Positions 1-7,484 of a stretch of DNA of 64,000 nt are shown here, piece after piece. The notes below the pieces were generated by a model, which was not told the DNA's origin, searched no databases, and saw only the letters and a list, made by a program, of their open reading frames with translations. The position numbers were made by a program, and so were the translations under genes. The stretch is from an uncultured Bacteroidales bacterium. GTDB lineage: Bacteria > Bacteroidota > Bacteroidia > Bacteroidales > P3. Within the stretch, counting starts at the first letter, position 1; every line of letters begins with the position of its first letter. The stretch covers positions 124,001 to 188,000 of the forward strand of contig CAMUZR010000001.1 in the NCBI GenBank assembly GCA_947165255.1, in the 5' to 3' direction.

Positions 1-569
1 ACGGTATCGGCCATCTCGGCTCTTTCGGGCCTGATTCCTTTGAAGTTAAGAACATAACGTAATTCGTTGGAGGAGTCTTTGTCAAAAGCGTATAGCGCAT
101 AGTTGATAATCGCATCATCGTTCAGGCCATTGAGGTCCACTTGATGAAAAGGAGGCGGAGCGAGCTTTTCACCATTGAGAAACTCCCATCCCGAAAAGCC
201 ATCCCAGTATGCCGTGGGGTATATCCCCTTTTGAGCATGCTGCACTATATCTTGAAACCACGAGACATAATCCTTATCGGAACCTTTTGCGAGTGAGAAG
301 AATTCTGTGCATTGGTCTTGTATTGATGGGTTGCTGCTTTTTACAGGTCTTCCGTCATTTGTTGAGCCATAGATGGATTTGAACGGGGTGCAGTCCCCAT
401 AAAGCTCAAAGTTGTTATCCGTCATCAATACCTTTGGATATAGTGCCCATCTCCATGATAGTCCATGGGGTGCCATTCCAGGGAGAATACGCAGTTGCTC
501 GTAGCCCTGCTTGTGCAGTTCATCTATAAGCATTATCACATCGTATGCGTTAAGGTCTGGGTAAAACAT
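1..569 (-). CDS. Hypothetical protein, partial (C-terminus beyond the window)
   Basis: An open frame runs from an ATG at 567-569 to the left window edge without a stop, giving at least 189 residues. It starts MFYPDLNAYDVIMLIDEL. I do not recognise the family. The protein has no signal peptide or membrane segment and is rich in aromatic residues, for example GLSWRWALYP and YPTAYWDGFSGWEF, so it is probably a soluble globular protein. It lies downstream of the four-helix-bundle gene on the same strand, separated by a tract of 9-bp repeats. Codon use looks normal for a real gene. The function is unknown. Confidence 0.6.
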   Translation of the reverse strand, partial: MFYPDLNAYDVIMLIDELHKQGYEQLRILPGMAPHGLSWRWALYPKVLMTDNNFELYGDCTPFKSIYGSTNDGRPVKSSNPSIQDQCTEFFSLAKGSDKDYVSWFQDIVQHAQKGIYPTAYWDGFSGWEFLNGEKLAPPPFHQVDLNGLNDDAIINYALYAFDKDSSNELRYVLNFKGIRPERAEMADT

Positions 570-612
570 ATTATTGATTATTCTTGTTTATCAAATTCAC
601 CATTGTTTTTCT

Positions 613-666
613 GTCTGACTATTTCGAATAGTCGGACCCGTCTGACATGTCTGACCAGTCCGACCT
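613..666. repeat. Tandem 9-bp repeats, GTCNGACNN type (downstream copy)
   Basis: Six consecutive 9-bp units: GTCTGACTA, TTTCGAATA (degenerate), GTCGGACCC, GTCTGACAT, GTCTGACCA, GTCCGACCT. The core GTCNGAC is palindromic. The tract lies immediately 3' of the four-helix-bundle gene and matches the type of tract 5' of it. Confidence 0.85.
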
Positions 667-667
667 G

Positions 668-1249
668 CTATCCTTTCTGTTGGCTGCGGTAGGCCAGGCG
701 GGCTTTGGTCATCTGCTCGCGAACTCCGCCTTCTTCCAGAAATTGCTGTTGCTGTTTTTCTATCAATTTGCGTAACATATATGTTGCTTGGTTTATTAAT
801 GTGATGCAGAGATTGGCCAATTCTTCGTCGCCAAGCCTGCCCATAAGGGTGGTGTATTCTGCAGCTATTTTTTCACTTCGGGCATATTCGCGCATGGCCT
901 CATAGCGAGGATGCCCCGCTTTCCATTGCGCGAGGCCATGTTGTCTCAGATAGTCCTCATAGTCCACCAACAACTCCTCTAGACTGGCTTTGGCCACATT
1001 GGTCAGCTTTATCTCCGTCTCACGCGACGTGGTGGCAGCCTTGCTTCCTTCGGCGATGTTCTGCTTGCCACTCCGCGCTGCCTGCACCATTTGGTCAACT
1101 GTACGGTCGCCCTTGCCCAAGTAGGTGTGCGCAAAGTGATAGGTAAGGTCGCAGATAATCTCTGTCACCCGATAGACCCTCAATTTGCGGTAGCCACCCA
1201 AAGGTTTGAGGAAGGGAGCGGGGGCTTGGTTCTTATTGGAGTTGTTCAT
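668..1249 (-). CDS. Four-helix-bundle protein (23S rRNA intervening-sequence protein family)
   Basis: A 193-residue protein. The central part (YRKLRVYRVTEIICDLTYHF, then GKGDRTVDQMVQAARSGKQNIAEG, with SRETEIKLTNVAKASLEELL) carries the hallmark pattern of S23/IVP-like four-helix bundles: a long first helix, a Q-x-x-R-A-A-x-S-x-x-x-N-I-A-E-G stretch and a third helix with an S-x-x-E core. The C-terminal extension (LCITLINQATYMLRKLIEKQ) is the suffix seen in longer members. The ATG at 1247-1249 is preferred over the TTG at 1342 because the intervening codons are entirely 9-bp repeat DNA. The molecular role of this family is poorly known; relatives include the Avd subunit of diversity-generating retroelements, but no reverse transcriptase is present here. 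Confidence 0.8.
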   Translation of the reverse strand: MNNSNKNQAPAPFLKPLGGYRKLRVYRVTEIICDLTYHFAHTYLGKGDRTVDQMVQAARSGKQNIAEGSKAATTSRETEIKLTNVAKASLEELLVDYEDYLRQHGLAQWKAGHPRYEAMREYARSEKIAAEYTTLMGRLGDEELANLCITLINQATYMLRKLIEKQQQQFLEEGGVREQMTKARLAYRSQQKG

Positions 1250-1268
1250 TGTTTCCTGTTTTTTTTTT

Positions 1269-1331
1269 GTCAGAATAGTCGGATCTGTCATACTTGTCAG
1301 ACCCGTCGGATTAGTCTGACAAGTCTGATTA
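1269..1331. repeat. Tandem 9-bp repeats, GTCNGACNN type (upstream copy)
   Basis: Seven consecutive 9-bp units each starting GTC: GTCAGAATA, GTCGGATCT, GTCATACTT, GTCAGACCC, GTCGGATTA, GTCTGACAA, GTCTGATTA. They end about 20 bp before the ATG of the four-helix-bundle gene and begin exactly where the RhuM fragment stops. Confidence 0.85.
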
Positions 1332-1556
1332 CTTACTGTCAAATGCTACCTTCGTTGTCTGGAACAAATCCACCATCTGAGCCTGCGACAGCTACACCGT
1401 ATCTTCTTCCAGCTTCACCTCCAAGTTGGTGATTCCGTCATGCGACTGATATATTACTATTTTACCTTTGCCTATCATAGTTTTAAATTGTCCACTATCA
1501 TACATACTCATACCGGTGCGCAACTCTTTGCTTAATTTGTTTTCGGAGTGGGTCAT
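1329..1556 (-). pseudogene. RhuM-family (virulence/Fic-associated) N-terminal fragment, broken
   Basis: Reading from the ATG at 1554-1556 gives 54 codons, an in-frame TAG at 1392-1394, then LSQAQMVDLFQTTK before the frame leaves the family. The motif around the stop (EVKLEEDTV*LSQAQMVDLFQTTK) matches the conserved start of RhuM proteins, where the position of the stop is normally Trp (VWLSQ), so a TGG to TAG change is the likely lesion. Similarity ends at the first 9-bp repeat unit and no further RhuM sequence follows. This is therefore a remnant cut off by the repeat-flanked four-helix-bundle unit. The identification rests on remembered family motifs. Confidence 0.7.
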
Positions 1557-1569
1557 AATTAGTATTTTA

Positions 1570-2283
1570 TTATTTTAGAGAATCATTCTGTTTTGTATAT
1601 ACGTTATGGCTAATTGTACACATTTCTGATGTCAGGCGCACAAGCGAGTCGGTAAGGCTGTCGTCATATCGCTGCCCATCCTCAAGTCGGTAGAAATACC
1701 TTACATGCGTAGTATCGAAAGCCTGCCAGCCGGGATTGATGTCGGCATTGCACTCGATGAGGTTCAAATTCTTGTAGAAAGTGTAGTCCACATCGTACAC
1801 TCTATACAAGTTGTCGTCCCCCAGCACAAAAGGCCTCCCCAGTCCTCCGTCGCTGAAGGCATAAAGCCGTCGGTCCAAAAGTCCGTCGCGCTGGTACAGC
1901 ACATACCCCTCGTAGGGGTCGTCGATGAAGAAGAAGGATTCGTAATAAACGACATACTCTTTGTTGCCCCAAACGTGCTTGTCCGCCACGTCAAAGAGGA
2001 AGGCCAGGAAGATGCCGAAGGAGCAAACGCAGATGATCACCGTGCAGACCAATAATGCGGCTACCCTCACTGCCCAGTGCTTGGCATGGGCAAAGTGGAT
2101 AATCAGCATGACAGCGTAGGCGACTGTCAGAATCAGGGCAAACAGCATGGCCCATGCGTCTAACTGCCACACAGGGCGGACACCCTCGGGAAGCATCAAC
2201 TCAGGAACCAATGCCACCGCCCATAGTGCAAGAGTTGTGGTGCCAGTTGCACGGCGGATTTTTCTAAAGGTGTTGGTGTTCAT
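1570..2283 (-). CDS. Hypothetical inner-membrane protein
   Basis: A 237-residue protein with three predicted membrane segments in the first half (about residues 15-32, 42-64 and 74-98), followed by a soluble C-terminal domain of about 135 residues that is rich in Tyr and Asp (EYVVYYESFFFIDDPYEGYV, DVDYTFYKNLNL). The ATG is at 2281-2283. It lies 20 bp beyond the end of the VWA gene on the same strand, so the two may be co-transcribed. I do not recognise the family. The topology would fit a small envelope sensor or transport accessory, but nothing in the sequence decides this. Confidence 0.65.
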   Translation of the reverse strand: MNTNTFRKIRRATGTTTLALWAVALVPELMLPEGVRPVWQLDAWAMLFALILTVAYAVMLIIHFAHAKHWAVRVAALLVCTVIICVCSFGIFLAFLFDVADKHVWGNKEYVVYYESFFFIDDPYEGYVLYQRDGLLDRRLYAFSDGGLGRPFVLGDDNLYRVYDVDYTFYKNLNLIECNADINPGWQAFDTTHVRYFYRLEDGQRYDDSLTDSLVRLTSEMCTISHNVYTKQNDSLK

Positions 2284-2303
2284 ATAATAATGTAATTAAG
2301 GTG

Positions 2304-3713
2304 TTATCGGCTTTCTTTCTCCAAGTCCACCGAGGTCTGTTTGGCTGCGGTAATCGTGAAATGAGCCATGCGGGCAGAATTGTAGTCGGTGGCTTTCTGT
2401 GGCTTCAGTACCACCTGATACTCTCCCGGCATGAGCGTGATGCGCTCGGTGGGAGCATTTGGGTCCAGGTCGCAGACCCATTGTAGACTTCCGTTACGGA
2501 AAACGAAAATGCTGCCTGTGCAGTTCACTTTGGGCTTGTTCAGGGCCAACTGGCCGGGAAGCGGAATCTGCAGTTCTGTTGCGGCTCCGTCACGAATGGC
2601 CACGTTGGAAAGGTGGATGGGGGGGAGGGAAAGCACGTCAATGTCGTACCGACCGACCAAGTAATTCCTGCGGGTGCCTAGGGGCTGAGTCGCCAACAGG
2701 TGTGTGCTGTCGTGCTGCCGCACCAGCACCTCGTAGCTGGAAAGTTGCGCTGTGGTTCGTTTGGCGTCTTGGTATAGCCGAAGGCTGCCCATGGGGGCCG
2801 GAACCTCCAGATGTTGGAAGCGGGAGAACCGGTAATTGAACAACCTGATGGGCGGCTGGGTGAAGAAAGTGATGTCGTAGGTGGAAAGTGGGTCCAGGCT
2901 CAGCGTGTCGAGCGGGTGCTCGGTGTCGTAGTGATAAAAAACCGAGTGGCGCACTGCATGGGTGAAGTGGTCGTAAAAGATTATCGGCACCTCGATTTCA
3001 AAAGGCTTGTGGTCCGAGTCGGTCAATTGGAAGACCACCTGAGCCTTCTGGTCTGAGAGGTAGAACAGCTCGTGCATTTTAGCGTCGAAGAGCTCCTCGT
3101 CAGGCATAAAGGTGAACTGCCCGACGCAGTCGGGCTCGTGCTTGAAGTCGTCGTGGTTGCCAATGCCTACAATGAAGGTTTGCACCACGGTGCCGCTCCG
3201 TTGCACCTGTTGGGCCACGTCGCAGATGCTTCCTTCGCAGTCGTCCAATCCGTCGGTGATGATAAGGATAATGTTGCGCGAATTGCCATCGCGGGGGAAG
3301 TCGTTAAGCGAGTTGTTCAGCGCCGAGGCGGCTGCACACTCTCCCTGCGGCACTAGGGTCTTGATTTTGCTCTGCAGGCGATAGTGGTTGTGTGGTTCGA
3401 AAGGCACCTCCAGTGTGGTGCTGTAGGCCTCCTTGTTCAGGTGGCCGTAAACCCGCAGGGCTACCTCCATATCCGGCAGGCTGCCTATGCTGTCCAACAG
3501 GCGCAGCAGCACCTTCTGTGTCACCTTTATTTTGGCATCGCTCTGCCATTTGTCCCACATGCTTTGCGAACAGTCAAGAATGAGCAGCACCCGGGTTCGC
3601 TCGGGTGCTGCAGTGAGTTTCTGTGCTTCGGCCGCTAGACCGAAGCCGACCAGTAAAATTGCTATGGAGAGTATTCTTCTCAATGGCCGAAGCGGAAGGT
3701 TAGTAGTCGCCAA
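2304..3713 (-). CDS. Secreted von Willebrand factor A (VWA) domain protein
   Basis: A 469-residue protein with an N-terminal signal peptide (RRILSIAILLVGFGLAAEA) and then a VWA domain at about residues 40-215. The MIDAS motif DCSQSM (DxSxS) starts the domain, and VRTDGLDD-like ITDGLDDCEG supplies the later acidic site. The C-terminal half is beta-rich with no recognised domain, and two short PEGA-like strands lie near the end. There is no ATG at the front: the frame opens with TTG at 3711-3713, overlapping the transketolase stop by 14 nt and preceded by GGAAGAG, with a second TTG at 3683 as the alternative. The overlap suggests translational coupling. VWA proteins bind ligands through a metal; the partner here is unknown. 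Confidence 0.8.
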   Translation of the reverse strand: MATTNLPLRPLRRILSIAILLVGFGLAAEAQKLTAAPERTRVLLILDCSQSMWDKWQSDAKIKVTQKVLLRLLDSIGSLPDMEVALRVYGHLNKEAYSTTLEVPFEPHNHYRLQSKIKTLVPQGECAAASALNNSLNDFPRDGNSRNIILIITDGLDDCEGSICDVAQQVQRSGTVVQTFIVGIGNHDDFKHEPDCVGQFTFMPDEELFDAKMHELFYLSDQKAQVVFQLTDSDHKPFEIEVPIIFYDHFTHAVRHSVFYHYDTEHPLDTLSLDPLSTYDITFFTQPPIRLFNYRFSRFQHLEVPAPMGSLRLYQDAKRTTAQLSSYEVLVRQHDSTHLLATQPLGTRRNYLVGRYDIDVLSLPPIHLSNVAIRDGAATELQIPLPGQLALNKPKVNCTGSIFVFRNGSLQWVCDLDPNAPTERITLMPGEYQVVLKPQKATDYNSARMAHFTITAAKQTSVDLEKESR

Positions 3714-4548
3714 GGGTCTCTTCCAGCTGCGCCAGCGCCTTGGGCAGGTCGTCGGCCGAAAGGACAGAGCCGTGGTACTTATTGGTGCCCTGCATGAAGT
3801 CCACGCCGTAGCCCATCTCAGTAGTGAGGATGACCGCCACGGGGCTGCCCTTGCCGGTGAGCGACTTGGCCTTGGCCATGCCGTCCAAAACCTGCTGCAT
3901 GTCGTTGCCGTTCTCTATGACTACCACGGTCCACATGAAGGCTTCTAACTTGGCCTTGAGGTCGCCCAGGTCCATCACCTGCTGCGTGGTGCCGTCGATC
4001 TGCTGGTGGTTGTAGTCGATGGTGGAAATGAGATTGTCCACATGTTTGGCTCCGGCAAACATCACGGCTTCCCAAATCTGGCCTTCCTGCAACTCGCCGT
4101 CGCCGTGGAGGGTGTAGACAAGGTTGGGGTCGCCGGTCATTTTCTTGCCCAGTGCGGCGCCGATGCCCACGCTCAGTCCCTGCCCCAGCGAGCCGCTGGC
4201 CATGCGGATGCCCGGCAGGCCGTGTTCGGTGGAGGGGTGCCCCTGCAGGCGGGTGCCGAACTGGCGGAAGGTGCTCAACTCGCTTACGGGGAAGTAGCCA
4301 CGGCGAGCCATAGTGCTGTAAATCACCGGGGTGATGTGTCCCTGCGACACAAAGAGCATGTCCTGCCCCTGGCCGTCCATAGTGAAGTGCTCAGGGTCGT
4401 GGTTCATAATGTTGAACTGCATGGCAGTCATCCAGTCGGCGGTGCCGAGCGAGCCGCCAGGGTGACCCGATTTGGCGGCGGTGGTCATACGAAGGATATC
4501 GCGGCGCACTTGCGTTGCGATGGTCTGAAGTTCTTTTGTCGATTTCAT
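3700..4548 (-). CDS. Transketolase, N-terminal subunit (split type)
   Basis: A 282-residue protein covering only the thiamine-diphosphate-binding first domain of transketolase. Visible signatures are SGHPGGSLGTADWM, SQGHITPVIYS, GSLGQGLSVGIGAALGKK and the ThDP motif GDGELQEGQIWEA. Its length matches the N-terminal chain of two-chain transketolases, which must pair with a separate C-terminal chain (about 310 residues) carrying the Pyr domain to be active in the pentose phosphate pathway. That second gene is normally adjacent but is not found on either side here. It ends in an overlap with the VWA gene. Confidence 0.9.
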   Translation of the reverse strand: MKSTKELQTIATQVRRDILRMTTAAKSGHPGGSLGTADWMTAMQFNIMNHDPEHFTMDGQGQDMLFVSQGHITPVIYSTMARRGYFPVSELSTFRQFGTRLQGHPSTEHGLPGIRMASGSLGQGLSVGIGAALGKKMTGDPNLVYTLHGDGELQEGQIWEAVMFAGAKHVDNLISTIDYNHQQIDGTTQQVMDLGDLKAKLEAFMWTVVVIENGNDMQQVLDGMAKAKSLTGKGSPVAVILTTEMGYGVDFMQGTNKYHGSVLSADDLPKALAQLEETLGDY

Positions 4549-4575
4549 TATGTTGTAATTAAGTTTTGTCGGTGG

Positions 4576-4983
4576 TTAGAGTCTGAAAATGTACTGGCGG
4601 CTGTTCTGGTCGTAGCAGATGAGCTCTTCGCCCTGGCGGGTGCAGGTGACGGCAAGGGCGTTCTCGTGTTCGTCGGTGACGCTGCCGGTGCCCTTGTTGC
4701 CCTTCATGGTAATGTGGCCCCAGACGCGGCCGTTGGCTCCGTGGCCAGAGATGTAGAGCACCTCCTCCTGGACGGGCTCTTTGCGCACGGCGGTGCGGGC
4801 CACTGGCTTGGGGGCGGGTTCTTCGACAATTTCGGGTTCCGGCTCCGGTTCCGGCTCGGGCTCGCTCAGGACTACGGTGTCGAAAATGGGCTCCTCGTCG
4901 GCCTGCGAGTTCCTGCAGCCGAAGAACAAAAGTGGCGTAACAGCCAACAAAATGAGTAATAAACTACCTTTCTTGCTAATCAT
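4576..4983 (-). CDS. Small lipoprotein with Pro-Glu repeat linker
   Basis: A 135-residue protein with a lipoprotein signal peptide (LLLILLAVTPLLFFGC, lipobox FFGC), a linker of repeated EP units (about residues 41-52) continuing with VEEPAPKPVAR, and a small C-terminal beta domain (VLYISGHGANGRVWGHITM). The EP run would give a stiff extended spacer between the membrane anchor and the C-terminal domain. It lies 27 bp upstream of the transketolase subunit on the same strand and is probably the first gene of that transcript. The function is unknown. Confidence 0.7.
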   Translation of the reverse strand: MISKKGSLLLILLAVTPLLFFGCRNSQADEEPIFDTVVLSEPEPEPEPEPEIVEEPAPKPVARTAVRKEPVQEEVLYISGHGANGRVWGHITMKGNKGTGSVTDEHENALAVTCTRQGEELICYDQNSRQYIFRL

Positions 4984-5409
4984 AATTCGTATTGTTTTGA
5001 GATTACAAAGATACGCATTTCTTTTAAATGTAAAAAAAAATATTTATTAACACTGCGTTGAAACCTCCTTCCTGCTGCCTTTCGCGCCCCTCTCTCCTGC
5101 GGAGCGAAGGTGTGGCTTTTCTATTACTTGGTTCGTTCCTCTAGTCATGTTCTATGGTTCTTTGTTTCTAGCAAACAAAGAACGAATGAGCAGTGATAGG
5201 CGGGACGTTGGGCGAATGGCGAAGTTTCTCTGGGGCGGCGGGAGGGGAGGGGCGCTTGATGGCGGGCGGAGGCGGCCGACGTGATGGGGGCTGGGGCTAA
5301 AAATAACGCCCGTGCAAAATAAATTTTGTTATTTCATTCAAAATTACTATTTTTGCAGACTCGCTTAATGTGTCGCTATGTTTTTGATAATACAGAATAA
5401 CAACAAGAT
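4984..5409. promoter_or_regulatory. Divergent promoter region between the lipoprotein and yidC
   Basis: A 426-bp gap without a convincing gene. A minus-strand -7 box TATCTTTG lies at 5013-5006, reading toward the lipoprotein gene. A plus-strand box TATTTTTG lies at 5348-5355, about 55 bp before the yidC start. The middle (about 5050-5300) is GC-rich and shows nothing I can assign. Confidence 0.6.
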
Positions 5410-7392
5410 ATGAACAAAAGATCGATAATCGGACTTGTACTTATTTTTGCAATCTTTGTCGGATACATGTTTTGGGTGGCCCCTTCGAAGGAGGAATTGG
5501 CCGAGCGCCAACGTGTGACCGACTCCATCCGACAGGCCTTCGCCGACAGTGTGGCCTTTGCCGACAGTATGGCACAGGTCCAGGCCGAACTGGACAGCCT
5601 GGCCAAGGCCGGCGACACCACTGCCCAACGGCAGATGCAGATGAACCAGCGCGGCGACCTGGGCGTGTTCAATGCCAGCGCATACGGCGATACCGTCAAT
5701 ATCGTTGTGCGAAACGAGCGTATGAATGTCTGCATCACCAATATGGGTGCACAGGTACGCGAGGTGGTCCTCAACGGCTATACCACCTACGACAGCATGC
5801 CCCTGCAGCTGATTACGCCCGCCGATGACAATATGAACCTCGTTTTCTCCACCGAGGAGAGCCGCGTCATCAACACCCGCGACCTGGTCTTTGTGCCTTA
5901 TATTGAGCAGGGCGGCAAGCTGACCGAGCTGAAGGGGGACGCCGAGTATGACATTAAGGGCGAAGAGGAATTGAAGTTGCGCCTACGCGCCTTTGTGGGC
6001 GACAGCACCGGGCTGAATAAAGACCGCTATGTGGAGTTTTACTATGGCTTTGGAGGCAACGACTATAATGTCGACTTCGACATTGCTTTCCACGGCCTGA
6101 ACAAGATTGTCCGCCACGACCCATACATGGATTTTGAGTGGCACAACCGCATGAACCGCCAGGAGAAGGTGGACGCAAGTTCCAAGGGCAGCCGCAACCG
6201 TAATAAGGACCCGGAGAAATTCTATTCGAGCGTTTACTACAAGTCGTCTGGCGATGTGGTGGAAGTGGGCCGCGGCCGCGACGGCGACAAGCAGGTGAAG
6301 ACCCGACTGGACTGGGTGGCCTTCAAACAGCAGTTCTTCTGCGCCATACTGGTGGCCGACAGCTCGTTTGAGAATGCCGACCTCTCGCAGGTTACCCGCA
6401 AGGATGCCGAGGAGGATAACTACCTCTGCGACATGCGCGGCACTATCGGCCTGACCTATGAGGCGCAGCAGGACTTTGTGATGCCCATGGGCTTCTATTT
6501 CGGGCCTACGAAGTATCGCGACCTTCGCGCCGAGCATCAGGGCTTTGAGAAGATGCTGCCCCTGGGTTGGTGGATTTTCTCCAAGTTCGTCAGCCGTATC
6601 TTCATCATCCCCACCTTTAACTTCCTGGAGACCTTCAATTGGAACTATGGTATCATCATCATTGTGTTCACCATCCTGTTGCGTCTGCTGCTGTTCCCGC
6701 TCACTTTCAAGTCTTATCAGGGCACGGCCATCATGCGCATTCTCAAGCCCGAGATGGATGCCCTGAACAAGAAGTACCCCAACCCCGAAGACGCCATGAA
6801 GAAGAGCCAGGAGATGCAACGGCTGCAGAAGAAGGCGGGCTACAGTCCGTTGGCGGGCTGTCTGCCCATACTGCTGCAGATGCCCATCCTCACGGCCATG
6901 TTCATGTTCTACCCCCAGTCGGTCGAGTTGCGTCAGAAGCACTTCCTGTGGTGCGACGACCTCTCCACATACGACAGCATACTTGATTTGGGCTTCAACA
7001 TCCCGCTCTACGGCGACCACGTTTCGCTGTTCTGCCTGCTGATGTTTGGCATGCAGTTCATCTATACCTGGTACACCATGCGCGCCAATCAGGGCCAGGC
7101 CTCCATGCCCGGCATGAAATTCATGATGTACTTTATGCCCTTCATGATGCTCTTCATGTTCAACAGTATGGCCGCCGCCCTCAACCTTTACTATTTCGTT
7201 TCGCTGAGCCTGACCATGCTGCAGATGGTGCTCATCCGCAAGTTTACCAGCGAGAAGAAGGTGCGCGCCCGCATGGCCGAGTACGATAACAAGCACAAGA
7301 ATCAGCCCGTCAAGAAGAGCAAGTTCCAGCAACGGCTGGAACAGGCCCAGAAGATGGCCGAGCAGGCACAACGGCAGCAAAATAAGAGATAG
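5410..7392 (+). CDS. yidC: Membrane protein insertase YidC
   Basis: A 660-residue inner-membrane insertase that helps fold and insert membrane proteins with or without SecYEG. It has one N-terminal membrane segment (residues 5-22, IIGLVLIFAIFVGYMFWV), a Gln/Asp-rich linker, a large periplasmic beta domain (about 90-375) and the conserved 60KD_IMP core from about 382 (LGWWIFSKFVSRIF, then NWNYGIIIIVFTILLRLLLF, LAGCLPILLQMPILTAMF). The positively charged hydrophilic-groove Arg (LLRLLLFPL) is present. The C-terminal tail is basic and Gln/Lys-rich, as is common in Bacteroidetes. It is followed by a strong hairpin. Confidence 0.97.
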   Translation: MNKRSIIGLVLIFAIFVGYMFWVAPSKEELAERQRVTDSIRQAFADSVAFADSMAQVQAELDSLAKAGDTTAQRQMQMNQRGDLGVFNASAYGDTVNIVVRNERMNVCITNMGAQVREVVLNGYTTYDSMPLQLITPADDNMNLVFSTEESRVINTRDLVFVPYIEQGGKLTELKGDAEYDIKGEEELKLRLRAFVGDSTGLNKDRYVEFYYGFGGNDYNVDFDIAFHGLNKIVRHDPYMDFEWHNRMNRQEKVDASSKGSRNRNKDPEKFYSSVYYKSSGDVVEVGRGRDGDKQVKTRLDWVAFKQQFFCAILVADSSFENADLSQVTRKDAEEDNYLCDMRGTIGLTYEAQQDFVMPMGFYFGPTKYRDLRAEHQGFEKMLPLGWWIFSKFVSRIFIIPTFNFLETFNWNYGIIIIVFTILLRLLLFPLTFKSYQGTAIMRILKPEMDALNKKYPNPEDAMKKSQEMQRLQKKAGYSPLAGCLPILLQMPILTAMFMFYPQSVELRQKHFLWCDDLSTYDSILDLGFNIPLYGDHVSLFCLLMFGMQFIYTWYTMRANQGQASMPGMKFMMYFMPFMMLFMFNSMAAALNLYYFVSLSLTMLQMVLIRKFTSEKKVRARMAEYDNKHKNQPVKKSKFQQRLEQAQKMAEQAQRQQNKR

Positions 7393-7401
7393 ACCACTCT
7401 C

Positions 7402-7438
7402 GGTGCGAAGGGCGTGGGGCAATCCCCCCTTCGCACCT
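7402..7438 (+). terminator. Hairpin terminator after yidC
   Basis: Inverted repeat GGTGCGAAGGG (7402-7412) and CCCTTCGCACC (7428-7438) with a 15-nt loop, located 10 bp after the yidC stop. The T-run after it is weak (tatttgtt). Confidence 0.75.
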
Positions 7439-7484
7439 ATTTGTTATGAAACTGACATTTATTATTAATTAAAAACATCCGATT

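Noticed and set aside
668..1249. DGR accessory protein Avd
   Set aside because: The protein is longer than Avd and no reverse transcriptase or template repeat is in the window.
1269..1331. Possible CRISPR-like tandem repeats
   Set aside because: Units are 9 bp and directly abutting without spacers, so this is not a CRISPR array.
5983..7422. Long open frame (479 aa) antisense to yidC
   Set aside because: It lies wholly antisense to a certain gene, with low-complexity His/Leu/Glu composition typical of shadow frames of GC-rich genes.
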